Of a stretch of 64,000 nt of DNA, positions 25,201 to 36,700 are shown in pieces. Numbering within the stretch: position 1 is the first letter of the stretch; the number at the start of each line of letters is the position of its first letter. This stretch comes from Ooceraea biroi (lineage: Eukaryota > Arthropoda > Insecta > Hymenoptera > Formicidae), in assembly GCF_003672135.1 (NCBI RefSeq), contig NC_039518.1, forward strand, positions 1,426,001-1,490,000, in the 5' to 3' direction. The notes below the pieces were generated by a model, which saw nothing but the letters and a program-made list of their open reading frames with translations, had not been told where the DNA came from and did not search any database. Both the position numbers and the translations under genes were made by a program.

Positions 25201-26856
25201 CACTGATATTGCAATTTTTAGTAGCTTTTTCGATTGTAACTCACTTATCTTTTTTAATAACTTCCTCAATGCGATATTCCAGAGCTAGAATTGAAAGCTC
25301 AACTAGGTATCCTAAATATTGTTCATCAGCAACATTTGTTCGGCTACATTTGAAATAATCATTTGTAAAAATGTGCATAATTCACGTAACTTTTATGTTG
25401 CTTGATTATTCTGGAATAAATTTCAAACGGTTATTTGAAATAGCATAAATAACACCCTTTGAAAACAAAAATTTTATCAAAATTTACAAAATTTTATTTT
25501 TTTACTAAAAGCTGTTTTTTTAAAAGTGTATTTTTCGAGAGAATTGCCATGATGAAATGAATTATACATATTATATATGTAGATTGACAAAGATTTTGGT
25601 TGAACAGCTGTTTTTAAGCTACAAGAGATGTATCATGACTTATGATTTTTAAAATACCATTGTTATTTAAATGATTGCCCTTTGTTTCTTTGCTTATTAA
25701 ATAAACTCCTTTGTAAAAGGGAGAAATATTCAATATTCAATGAAGATCCATTTTATCCAAACCCTATTGATATTCTCAACAACTAAAGCCACGCGAACGT
25801 CTACGTTCAATACATGTAACTTTATCAATACTTGTAAATTCAATATTAATTCACAGGAAAATAAAGATATTAATGGAACATGTTTATTCGCGTGTTTCAG
25901 GGTTGAAAAAGCTGATGGAAGTGGACACCACGGTGATGGACATGCTCCTGATGATTTTAGCGGAAGTATTCGGAACGGCTATCCTTATATTTGTTGGATG
26001 CATGGCGTGCGTGGGCAGTATGGGGATGGCTCCAACGCTTATGCACATATCTCTTGCTTTTGGTATCGCCGTCATGATCGCTATACAAGTATGAACCATT
26101 CGTATGTTGGAGTCTTATAGTGATCACAGTGATCAATCGTTTTTTTCTTTTCAGTGCGTTGGTCACATCAGCGGTGCACATATTAATCCATCTATCACAG
26201 TGGCTGCAGTGATCCTTGGCAACAAGTCCCTCCCATTGGCCGGACTTTACATCATTGCACAATGTTTAGGTAGCCTGACAGGTTACGGAGTGCTAAAGGT
26301 CAGTGGATACGTATATTCTCATTTGCAAGCGACATTCGCCGCTTTGGAATCGCTGGACCGGGCGAAAAATTACTTGGACGTCGATGTTTAACTTGTTTTC
26401 CCATGTTTACAGGCCATTACACCGCAATACCTCCTGCATGGCGGTAATCTAACGGCGGCCGACTCCTTTTGCATGACGGATATCAATCAAAACCTGACGC
26501 CCATTCACGGAATCGCCGCCGAGATGCTCGCCACGGGAATACTCGTGTTCTTTGCTTGTGGAATCTGGGATTCACGGAACAAGCACGATACCGACTCGGT
26601 GGCGATCAAGTTCGGTCTGTGCGTCACCGTGCTGTGTCTTGCCTTTGTCCCTTACACCGGCTGCAGCCTAAATCCTGCCAGAACATTCGGACCGGCAGTC
26701 TGGAACGGATACTGGACGCATCATTGGATATACTGGATAGGACCAATTGCAGGCGCGATAATCGCGGCCACGATCTATCGGTATCTGTTCTCACCTAAGA
26801 CGAATCGGAGGGACACCACGCGTCACGCAGAAACCCTGAATGGCATGGAGACATAG
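13132..26856 (+). CDS. aquaporin gene 1, entomoglyceroporin-like, NPS/NPA
   Basis: Coding exons are 13132-13264, 25901-26088, 26155-26298 and 26413-26856 (TAG), with GT..AG introns, giving 302 aa. It is a six-helix MIP-family membrane channel. The first half has EVFGTAILIFVGC in helix 1 and LAFG in helix 2. Loop B is GAHINPSIT, with NPS (118-120) in place of NPA; loop E is GCSLNPAR (NPA 242-244). The selectivity filter by alignment to AQP1 is Phe98, Cys230, Cys239, Arg245. The His of water-selective aquaporins is replaced by Cys. In insects, loss of this His in AQP4-related channels defines entomoglyceroporins, which pass glycerol and urea. The call to that subfamily is inference. The first coding intron is 12.6 kb. 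Gene 2 downstream is a tandem paralogue. Confidence 0.93.
13265..14034. other. start of the long aquaporin-1 intron, no feature
   Basis: Intronic sequence after the start exon. GC content rises around 13.55-13.85 kb, but I see no exon with good splice sites and no repeat. Confidence 0.35.
14035..15060. repeat. composite inverted repeat, MITE-like
   Basis: A module of about 100-150 bp, containing TGAAACGTTCGATGAATA, a conserved CACTATTATACATT and GTTTTAGGTTCTGC, occurs forward at about 14177-14330. It recurs inverted at about 14905-15055, and a diverged inverted copy lies at about 14035-14131. The inverted match continues inward through the TTTACTTCTTCCCA / TGGGAAGAAGTAAA segments (about 14370 and 14868). 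The centre is very AT-rich. I could not define target-site duplications or a coding part, so the class is unknown. Confidence 0.6.
15061..21068. other. long intron of aquaporin gene 1, mostly unannotated
   Basis: Apart from the small inverted repeat at 17069-17209, I see no supported feature. Open frames are short and lack splice context. GC-richer patches occur near 15.3-15.7, 16.6-16.9 and 18.0-18.4 kb. There is no sign of a nested gene. Confidence 0.35.
17069..17209. repeat. small inverted repeat, MITE-like
   Basis: ATTGAGTCTTTATTT at 17069-17083 is the exact reverse complement of AAATAAAGACTCAAT at 17195-17209. The 110-bp interior is noncoding. It may be a small non-autonomous transposon; no target duplication was identified. 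Confidence 0.45.
21071..22353 (-). mobile_element. mariner transposon, copy B, full length
   Basis: A 1283-bp element bounded by inverted repeats TTGGGTTGGCCAAAAAGTAA and its complement, flanked by the TA target duplication (21069-21070 and 22354-22355). It is inserted in the long intron of aquaporin gene 1 on the opposite strand. Its length and ends are those of an intact mariner, but the transposase is dead. It belongs to the same family as the copy at the left edge. Confidence 0.97.
21148..22168 (-). pseudogene. mariner transposase pseudogene, full span
   Basis: The frame from the start codon (22166-22168) to the C-terminus (21148) is broken in five places. A frameshift sits after the start; one T is missing near 22039 compared with copy A; TGA at 21637-21639 replaces Ser after EPAEST; a deletion lies in the VWWD region near 21590; and an approximately 10-bp tandem duplication near 21375-21395 adds bases in the LPHPPYSPD region. 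All three catalytic positions are still recognisable: ITGDEKW, HHDNARP and YSPDLAPSDYH. The start-proximal shift, the TGA and the VWWD deletion are shared with copy A. Confidence 0.92.
22915..23076. repeat. strand-asymmetric pyrimidine tract
   Basis: About 160 bases are overwhelmingly C and T on the plus strand, including repeated CCCCT units around 23020-23040. This is intronic. Such tracts can adopt triplex structures, and the long open frames seen here on either strand come from the biased composition, not from genes. Confidence 0.7.
23813..24514. mobile_element. 702-bp palindromic foldback element with TTAA ends
   Basis: The element starts GGGGGGAGCCTGCTTTAGAA and ends in its reverse complement. 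It is flanked on both sides by TTAA (23809-23812 and 24515-24518), the target of piggyBac-type transposases. Almost the whole element is two inverted arms, about 23813-24110 and about 24240-24514, around a spacer of about 130 bp. The left arm has some 25 extra bases near 23975-24000. No coding capacity is seen. It is most likely a non-autonomous piggyBac-like foldback MITE; the superfamily is inferred from TTAA alone. Confidence 0.85.
24519..25900. other. 3' part of the long aquaporin-1 intron, no feature
   Basis: AT-rich sequence running up to the acceptor GTGTTTCAG at 25900. I see no gene, RNA or repeat. An ATG at 25873 is in frame with the following aquaporin exon and could serve as an alternative start if transcription began inside the intron, but no promoter is visible. 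Confidence 0.35.
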
Positions 26857-27093
26857 ATGAAATCGCACGTACCTTTACACGTAAGTTATTTTTTATGCTT
26901 CGAGCTACTATTTTGTATTACAATATTATAATTATTGATTGTTACGCCAAGAATTAACGATTAAATTAAAATTAAATTGCAACATGAAAAATATGTGCTT
27001 ACAATATTATATTAAAATCACTGCTTTATTCCAAAATCAGAATTTCGACCAAATGAAAAATTTAGAGCGTTCAATTTTCCGTTAAAGCGATAT

Positions 27094-27099
27094 AATAAA
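27094..27099 (+). terminator. polyadenylation signal of aquaporin gene 1
   Basis: AATAAA lies about 240 bp after the TAG at 26854-26856, in AT-rich sequence; it is the first good candidate downstream. Confidence 0.45.
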
Positions 27100-29589
27100 C
27101 CGTTAAGTAACTGATCGTGCGTTACATGATTATATATTAAAAATTCATTATGTTAAATAATTTTTAACAATATGTCTCAAACAGCTTTGTCTCTGATACT
27201 GATTTTTAATTGAATTGATTGATATTTTTCATTCAAAATATTATTTGGTTCTTTTATTTTTGTCCGATGTAAAGCTGTCGGCTCACATGCGCATTCGAAT
27301 TTTGTAATTTATCTGGATATTTTTGGATAATACAACGTCACTTTTAGGAACATCGATCGCGTATTTATAACGTGTGCTTTCTTTTTCAGCGAACGAAATT
27401 GCATTGAGGTTGTCGTCGAAATTCGCAAATTGAACGAGAAATCTTGGTAATACTGATATTTTCCACGACCAAGAGGAAAAAAGAATGTTGCGAAAGTTCT
27501 GGTGAGAATCTCTCGTGTGAAGCGACGAAAAGAGATCGGACTGGTTGAAAACTTTACCAGCTTTTACTTCCAACGTGCTCGGAAATCATCATTCGAATGT
27601 CCCGTAAGGATCCCGGAGGATGGCAACGTTGACGCGGCCTAACGTAGCAGAGGCCTGATCAGTGCAGATTGATCCAACATTTGACGTCATTTTCATAAAT
27701 AAATTAGATGTGATATCAAATAAAATACCGCGCGTAGATATACTAATTTGTTGAGCAATTTGTTGATGTTATACATCGTACGCGTGTGCGATGGCAGTTC
27801 GTGAGGTCAAATTTGAAATGGCTACCGCGAAAGAACGCAACAACGCGGCTGCTCTTCTCTCTCTTAGTTCTGCTGCGATGAAATTCGAAATAACGGAATT
27901 AGTCTCGCCTGGAATTCAGGAAATTACCTTCATTGCCGCCGGTTGCATCAAAGTTTTAATTGTACTCGGTATATATACAGGTGCCAATACACATGTCGCG
28001 TGCGCGAATGCGAGTGTGAGTGCGAGAATGCTATACAATTAGGTTTCGCGATTTAATGCACATATAAATGTAAGATGCGCCTTTCCCTCGTGTTTTCTCT
28101 CTCTCTTCCTTTCTCTGTGCGCAGATTGCGATAACTTAGATTACGATAAGAGTCAAAGAGCGCGCGCGAAACTGCGTTTAGTTTCGATTTAGAAGTTTAT
28201 AAGAGCTGTTTGCACACCAAACTAATGCAAAAGAATAAGATCAAATTTCGAATTATTCCCGACTATTGCATGTACATGAGTAATTTAAATTGTGCTATTT
28301 GTACTGAGAGAGAGATGAGGAAATGTCTCCCGTCGATTTTGATGAGTTTGAAATATGTTGTAATGTACGCAAAAATACAAGTCCCTCTTTTTATACCTAC
28401 CCATACTTTAAGGGCACTTTTAAGGGCTGAAATACCTCTTTAAAATAATCAGTTTTTTTTTCTTTCGGAGTGTATACACGTTACAACATATTTGTAAACT
28501 CATCAAAATTAGAGAAGGGATACTTCCATGGGTCTCTTTATTGTCATTGTTTTTTTCTTCATGCAAATATTTATGTCCTATTATAATTGCAATATTTGAG
28601 AAATATTTAAATTAAAGAAATACAGAGAGAGAAAGAGAAAATGGTACTTTAACACTTCTAAAAAGTAGGTTTTTTTAGTAATACTTCTTCAGTTTTATAG
28701 TTTACGTAGCTTGTATAACTTGTATAGATTGTGTAACGTGTCGCACTGCGTTACTTGTAATGAAAACTGTTTAAAGATAGTATTAAATGTCCCGTGATAT
28801 GAACATTTATAGCAATTTATAGTACCATTATTTTTAACCAATTAGCGTTTTCGAATTGAATGTTTATTTTATACGTGCGTGTTGAGTTCTAGTAATATTG
28901 GAAAATCATATTTGTATTTAAATGTATAACATAACATATATGATAACGTTTTATTTAAAGAACGAAGGTACGTCGACACATCATGAATGGCAAATTAACC
29001 TGTTAAAAAAAACCTGTTACGGCCACAAATAACGGAACCTTGAAAATTCAGACAGTTTGAGAGGAGAGAGAAGAAGCAAGCATAAATGGAGTGATATAAA
29101 AATAACAGTGATCGTGAAAACGTGAAGCACATCGGTGCGACAGAGTAGAGAGACGAGTATTTATAAATGTTCCATTTCAAAATTAGTACGCTCTGAGTTT
29201 ACCATTTCTATAGAATCGGATTACCATGTCCATACAACTTTTCCCTAAAATCGCAGAACTACGATGCATATAATTATATACTCTGAAAATAATTTACGTA
29301 CATCAAACGTTTGTACCTCAAATCTCCGCAACAAATTAAAATAAAAAATCGACATATATATTATATATATATATATATAATGTTCGTTCAAACTTCCTAG
29401 TAAAAGCAGCCAGACATTCCATCGCGAAGACGTAAGAAAATGTCAAGTGAGCAAGTACGCAAGATCATTGGCGGATTTACATATAGCCAAAAGAACTCAC
29501 GAATGTACGGCAGCGGGATAAACGACACTTGCCCGCCAGAGCATTCGATTTTCTGAAATTAGCATCTCCGCGTGACGAGAGCGAATAGC
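27100..29589. other. spacer between the two aquaporin genes
   Basis: The spacer holds no supported gene. It contains an inverted repeat at 28337-28508 and an AT dinucleotide run near 29355-29380. Composition becomes GC-richer from 29.45 kb toward the start of gene 2. Confidence 0.4.
28337..28508. repeat. inverted repeat, about 31-bp arms
   Basis: TTTTGATGAGTTTGAAATAT followed by GTTGTAATG at about 28337-28366 is mirrored, with a few mismatches, by the complement at about 28478-28508 (CAACATATTTG...ACTCATCAAAA). The spacer is about 110 bp. It is MITE-like and noncoding. Confidence 0.5.
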
Positions 29590-29911
29590 AAGTGATGGCC
29601 GAAGAAGAAGAAGAAGAAGGGAGCCACGCGCGTGTAGCCGCAACAGGCATTACGTCGTCGCGAAGAGCGGCCACGTGTCCGTCGTGACAAAACAAAGTTA
29701 CAAGATCATTCCCGTTCACAAAGAGGCTGGCTGACGGAGCACACGGACGCCCCTCTTCCTGTCTCTCTATCTTACACCCTCCCTCTCCCTCCCTCTCTAT
29801 CGCCATTTCTCTCCTTTTTCGACCCCTCTGCTCGTCGTTGAGACCGTCAGAAGCCCATCGTTCGGATCGTTTGTGTCGTTGTGTTGTGACTCGGATTGGA
29901 GACGCTCCGTC
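29590..29911 (+). promoter_or_regulatory. promoter and 5' UTR region of aquaporin gene 2
   Basis: A CpG-rich island directly before the start codon, including a pyrimidine-rich stretch at 29750-29830. An initiator-like GTCAGA lies at about 29845-29850, and there is no ATG between it and the start codon at 29912. The exact transcription start cannot be fixed from sequence. Confidence 0.35.
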
Positions 29912-29936
29912 ATGCCGGCGAACGGTTATCGTGCAG
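29912..29936 (+). CDS. start exon of aquaporin gene 2
   Basis: ATG at 29912 opens eight codons (MPANGYRA) and one extra base before the donor G/GTAAGAAG at 29937. Phase 1 matches the acceptor exon at 39286 (G+GA = Gly), continuing LKRWVQGGG. The very short N-terminus contrasts with the 44-residue N-terminus of gene 1. Confidence 0.65.
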
Positions 29937-32900
29937 GTAAGAAGTGCTTCTTCACTTTAGAAACGCCTTTCTTCGCGCAATCTCCTACATGAATAAGATT
30001 TCTTCTGGGACACTCTTGGATTTGCGCGTGTGCATTTGTGTTACAATATTAATTCGATTTTAGTAGAACGTTGAAGTCACGCTCTCCGCAAAACGCTGCC
30101 TAAGCTGTGCTCGATTACGTATAAGAAAGAAGACGTTTCGAGTTAACTTGAAGTCTATAATGCTTGAACGTGTTCACAGAATCGTACTTCTTTCCAAGTT
30201 CTAACTTTCTATTTCGATCTAACGGTGTCAATGATAGTGGCAATATATATTTGTCTATCATAGTCTATCATACAGCGCTGAAACTCATTGCCAGATTTAA
30301 ACGTTTGATTGCTACTCAATTTATTCCTTGACCATAACTGGACGGGAAAAAATACAGTATGTTGCACTACGTTTCGACCGCAATTTCAGTCCTTATCAAG
30401 TGCGCTACATTAGTTAACATTCAAAGTTACTCTTTCCAGAAAGCAACCAAACAATGAGAAATTATAAAAAAAATTTAAGGCACACAGTAGCACAAACACC
30501 GAGAACGGCATCCATCCATGAGCGGAGCTGACGATTAAACTTACTGGCGTTTCTAAGTTGTTTGTCGTATTAAATATTTGACGCCGAACGTGAGATACGA
30601 GTGCGAATCGAAGTGATCGGATAACAATGTTTCTCATCGCGGTGGAAAATGTACTTCAATGTAAATTCTAATGGCAGACGTTGATGAAATACGAATGCAT
30701 AAGTAATCGAACAACTTGAATATGATAATCTGAGAATAATGGATGAAGCTATCCGTACGTTGACGTTACGCGTACTTCAAGAGACATGTAGTTACCTTGA
30801 AGTATCACCGGCAGAGACGCGTGCAAGAGATGCGTGAAACTTGCTCTCTATGACATAACAATTCGTTCAATATTTCGTGGTAGCCTATAAGAGAGCAATA
30901 GTACCCGTAACATCGGTCTCGAGTGAGTAACAACTCGGGTCGTTGAGCTTAATTCAAATTCACCGGAGCAACCTTCACCGTCAACTTTCGGTTTAGCCAA
31001 GTTAAAATAGAGTTCTGGCGATTCAATTTTCTTTCTCGTAAAAAGCGTTACGTTAAATAATATTAAAAGTCGTGTTTCCCGGACGCACCGAAAACATTAC
31101 AGAAATGCAGGAAAGCCAGAAGGCTAAATTAATATTAATGGTAAAGTTGAGTAATCCAATGGCAGAAGAAAATGAGGGAATAATTAAACACCAAGATAGT
31201 AGTTTCGATTTTCCTTTGCGATATGTTTCGCATCGCGTGACGTAAATCAACGCTCGCTATCGTGTTTAATTTTTCATCAAGTCACTCATTGACCAAAGTG
31301 CATTTTCCAAGTGCAGCTAGCAACAATGTTCAATTCAATACTAAATGATAGAATGTAATTTTTGTAATTATTCGAAAAGCGTTTGTCACATACACACAGT
31401 CAAGGTAATTTATCCAGTTCAATTTTCGTCCCGCATTACGGAATTAATTTGACGAGTTTTAATATTGTTCCGTTTCGCATTTCCATACGGGCGCTAGTTA
31501 ATATTCCTTTTCACACACGATATAATTATTTCGAGAGCTTTTAAATTTGTATGCAAACGGTAATTATATGTCGATTGAATATTTATTATGTGTACTGTTG
31601 TTTCTTAACAATCGCAATATTGTGACGTTTGCACGTATATACGACGTGTTAAGTATTTCCGTCCGTTCTAAGACGATTTATAGTAACGTAATGTACAATA
31701 ATAATAGTACGTTATCGTAAACAAGTGCCAATTACGAGTTTTTTCCTGTACGCGATTATATGAGACAAATCGATCGTACAATACAAACTAAGCTGAAATA
31801 TGTGATTAAAATATAAATATACAAATATACATGTGTGTGTATGATTATGAAAATAAAATGATTATGAAGTGAATTATAAAGTGATTATGAAAATAATTAA
31901 ATTAAACTTGAATAATCTAAATTAAAATCCTAAAAAAGTTGAATGTATTTTGAATGTACTTATTTTGTATTACATCGATTTATATTACAATAATATAAAA
32001 GCAGTTGTTTTTTTATTTAAAGCACTTTCATAATCACCGACACATGTATGCACAAGACCCTGTACATAGGTATTCTTAATTTATTTTTAGCATGGGCAAA
32101 ATTTAATCTGGCGCTTGAATGGCTGCCACATTTCTCTCGAATTATCGTAATGTCTTTAAAAAAAAGAGGAAAAGCAACTCTCAGATATTTTATTAAGTTT
32201 TATGGTACGATCGAGCGCTTACGTCACCTGTGTCTTCTTTTCGGTCTGCTCTTACGTAACATTAAATTCTAATTTTATTCGCTAATACGTTTCGAGCTCA
32301 GATCTCATCTACCGAGATTCCAATAAAACGGATTCGCAAAGAGAAAGAGAATTTTCACGAGATACAACAGTGATCCCGTTTCGTTGAATTCTTCTTATGT
32401 CGAATCTGTGATTATTACGTTCCACGTTCGCGCAACGTACAACTTCAAGGATTTCCTCTTCACATCCGTTCCAATTGCAGTACTATTTTTATCAAGGAGC
32501 TGTGAAAGATTGTTTCGTTGATATGAACAACAGAATGCTCGTGTGTCAGGTGTAGTTTTCTTGACTACCGTGACGCGCAGATACAATTTTTCGCGCTCGT
32601 TCACTCGTGTTGTGTTTTATTAGATGGAACATTCGTTGCGTTGGAATCGAAAAATCGGGGATAAGGCATACGCAATCATTTTATCTACGTGATAAGAAAC
32701 ATTATAAAATCGACGACAGAGTTTCCTTTCAATCATTATGTTTACCTTGGCAATCATCCGTGAGTGATTGGTCAATCGAAGCTTCATTTCTCAATCACTT
32801 TCTCAATCAGTTCCGATAACACACAATCTTATCATGCGTCAGTTAGTTAATAAATATTAAATTCGTGCAATTGCTATTTCTAATTGTTTTAAGTCAACGA

Positions 32901-33761
32901 AAAATGCTTATAAGTATATTTTTATCAGTATACAAAACTCCCTCTCTCTCTCTCTCTCGCTTGCTTGATTAACGCGAAATGAAGTAAAAAGCGGCTATTT
33001 TCTCGTAATGATGACTTCACGTCTGCTCAAACACTCGAAAAGGATTTCGTTAATATTATCAGCGCATACCTCGTAGCGCAAAATTTATGAGATAAAATCG
33101 AACTCGCGTGCTATACAATGATACAGCCGCGTAAGTTCGGTGTAAAATTCCGAACGTGAACGAAATTTCTTATCGGCGCGTTTTATTTGAATCCGGTCGT
33201 ACGGATGCACGAATGAAAATTCTGTCGACGTCACGCGAATGTACCCATTGGCAAAGACCTCACGTATTTACCAAATGTATTTCAACAACGAGAGATATTT
33301 ATTTAACAGTCGGCATGCGATTAGACTTTCGACTCGGCGCTATCGATTAAACTCGTGCCACTGGCCTTTATCGCGTCAATGCGAAAACAGAGCCAGTCGA
33401 TATCACGATATTGTACAAGCTGTACGACTGCTGCGCAATTATCTCAATTCTGTTAAGTAAACGCCAATCGATAATTAACGAGAGCGCATTATTCAAGCCC
33501 GGCGGAAGAGAACGCTCCTCTCTTTTTGTGATATTGCAACCCGTTACACCCGAAACCCGATCGTGCCGTTATTAGTCCCAGTCATTGATGCTGATGCAAA
33601 TGAAACGAGATTGCGTCGCATATTAATTCCGCGTGTTGATTAGCGAGATGCTCGGAAAATTACTCGTCCTAGACAAATTATTTCGGTGGAGAAAATGAAA
33701 AGCGTTAAGACGCAACTGTGCGAAGGAGATTGAACAACGTGTCGTCGAAAACGAAGACGTC

Positions 33762-33795
<34 letters not shown>

Positions 33796-36700
33796 TTGTT
33801 TTTTAATTTAACATTTTAATTTAACATTTCAGAGCCATGAAGATCGAATTTCATTCATTTATCCAGTTCTGTTCATCGAGTCAGTCTTTTCTGAAAGAAA
33901 CTCTTTTATATCATTCTCGTTCATTTTTCTCTTTGAAATTTGTACGGAAACGGAAAGTTGCAAGGAACAGGTAAGGAATAAGTCTGAAACTGGAAGATTT
34001 ATAACTACATTTTTATTACATTTTTACGTAAATTAATTAATTAATTTAAAAAAACAACTATATATACATGGTTGTTTTTTAAGTTAACATTTTTTCCATT
34101 CTCGTATTTCTTAGGATCTGTATACTGATGAGCGACTTGCGAGATGCGATTGCATAATATCGGCGGCTTGATCGGCGGCATAGTTGGACAAGTTTCTTGA
34201 TGAAGCATATCTCCACTTCCTCTAAGATGAAGGAAAACAAAAAAGGAATTGATTATCGCTGAAGGTTAAACGATGATAGGTTTTGCATTCTTGAGATTCC
34301 GTCTCTCGCTTCTCTCTCTGTTTAAAATACTCCCATAGTCTCACAAATATATACATGGTTAAATGCACAAAGCGATTCAATAATTGATCGTAAACGTACT
34401 TGCATCATAGCTCAGTTGCTGCAAATTAAAGTGACGTAAGCCGTACGCAAATATTTTTATTATCACTCATAAAGGAATAAATTGTACTAACGATAAAAAT
34501 AAAATGTAATAAAAATATAGTTATAAATCTCCCAGTTTCAGACTTATCCTGTTTCTTGCATCTTTTCCTATAAATTGCAAAGAGAAAAATGAACGAGAAT
34601 GATACAAAAGAGTCTCTTTCAGAAAAGACTGACTCGATGAACGGAACTGGATAAATGAATGAAATTCGATCTTCATGACTCTGAAGTAAACAAAGGAGCT
34701 CTGTCGACCTGGCGTCGTAGATGCGTGCATAGTAGGGACGATCATTATCAATCAGCCAATTCGTGACGTTTAACTTATTACGCCTGTGCGTACGAATAAT
34801 GTAACGTGTATTCGTCGATCTAATAGGTAGATTATGCCAGCTAATTGCCGCGTAATCTCTCGGCGGCGTTCTCGCGAAATTAGCCGATTGTATGCAGATC
34901 GCGGATTAAAGCTTCGTTAGCACGGGCGGACGATTAGAGGACGTTCGTCGCGAGCTGAGGGATCTTGAAGACGATTAGAGCGGTCCTGTGAGGGGGCTGC
35001 GGCTTCTTCTCGCGTGCGTCGCGTCGTCGTCTTACGTCGCTGATGAAATCTTCGAGAAAATCGATATTTAATTTCTTGACATAGACGTGCATACTTTCAA
35101 AGAAAAGTCAACAAAAGGCAACACGTGCATGTAAAGTTGGGCATGTAGCAGCGTAAAAAATATCGTGTAATTCTTAACGATTCGTTCCTACGTGCGATGA
35201 TACTGAGTTGTAATAAAAGTTTACAATGTTGTTTAATTCTTTTTATGAGATAGATGAGAAATTCTGAAAGGTAATCGAAGCTAAAATAAATATTTATTCA
35301 ATGGCATTATGGAATAAATATTTAGGTGCTTGCAAAAGTTCATATGATATTAAAGCCATCTTCCTTCTGAATCTTTCTCATTGCTTTTAAATGACGGGAT
35401 ATTATCGATTCATTAACTCCAAGCTGTCTTGTAAGCTCTTTTAATATTTAGGGCGAGTTTTCGTTGCTTCCAATTCATGACCCTGCTTCTATACGTGACC
35501 TTGCGAACCTTTTGCAAGCACGTATATTCATACATTAAGTGCAAAAAGTGTTCGTAAAGGAGATCTCTATGAGAAAAGTCTTAGAGCCTTAGAAAGTCTT
35601 AAAAGCCTTTTGTAGAAAATTAATGTTAATTAGCAATTTATTAACAATGAACATAATATATAGATAGTATATTTCTTAAAATTATTTAAGCAAAAAAATA
35701 TAATAACTGAATATATTATTCTAACAATAAACAAAAATAAAAAAGGTTATATTATTTTAGTACACAAAAAGTGTTCGTCCGTTCACCTAAATTTACCCAA
35801 AACTTTTTCCTTGCAACACGACTGTGATATCCATCCTCGTGGCACACATTTCGAATGGTATTTATAGAAACGTGTAAACTGTGATCTTCGAGTACGGCCG
35901 CAATCCTTGGGGCACTTATTTTTGGATCCATCATTATTTGACAGATTACAAAACATTTGTCAGTGTCGCTTAAAACTTATGGCCAGCCATTCCTCGGCTT
36001 ATTTTTCCCTGTTTTTCTTTCAGAAAAACGATCAATTATCGATTGAATTGTCGATGAGCTGAGCGATTTCCCGAATTTTTATCTAAAGATTTGCATTGAT
36101 TATGTAATTTAATAATAATTTTTCTTTCCTCTTCACTTATCTCCTTGTTTTTGCGACCCATTTTGCTTGAATAATGCAGTAAGACTAATATTATTTCTCC
36201 TTCAAAAGCCATAATTGAAAAGCATAACCTTTCATCTACTGTAAACAAAAGTACGAATACTTTTTGTGTGTTCAAATAAGACAATTTTCATGTTTATTTA
36301 TTATTAAGATAAGACATTTTGGTAAAACTCCTGTTTAGAGGACCCACCTCCAATGACCTTGACCTTGACATATGTTGTCAAGGTCACCCTCCTGAGTGAC
36401 CTTCAAGAGGTTTTAGCCTCTTGAGGCGGTCGTTGTTTATAAACAAGTTATTAACCAACAAGTTTCGAAAATATAGTAGTTATTTTGAATATCAACGAGA
36501 CAACGAACAAAAATTATTTAAAGCAGTGAATCATTAATATATAGAATAGTTTTTTTATAAATACAAAGTATTCTTTATTTTAACCAAAAGCACAAAACAG
36601 CTCTGGCGAGGGGAAGGGTTAAGTCCCTCCCCCCCCGGCCTCCCGCGAAGCGGGCTGAAAACGACCGTTTGTGTCCGGGGCTCGAGTTTCGGAAAATATA

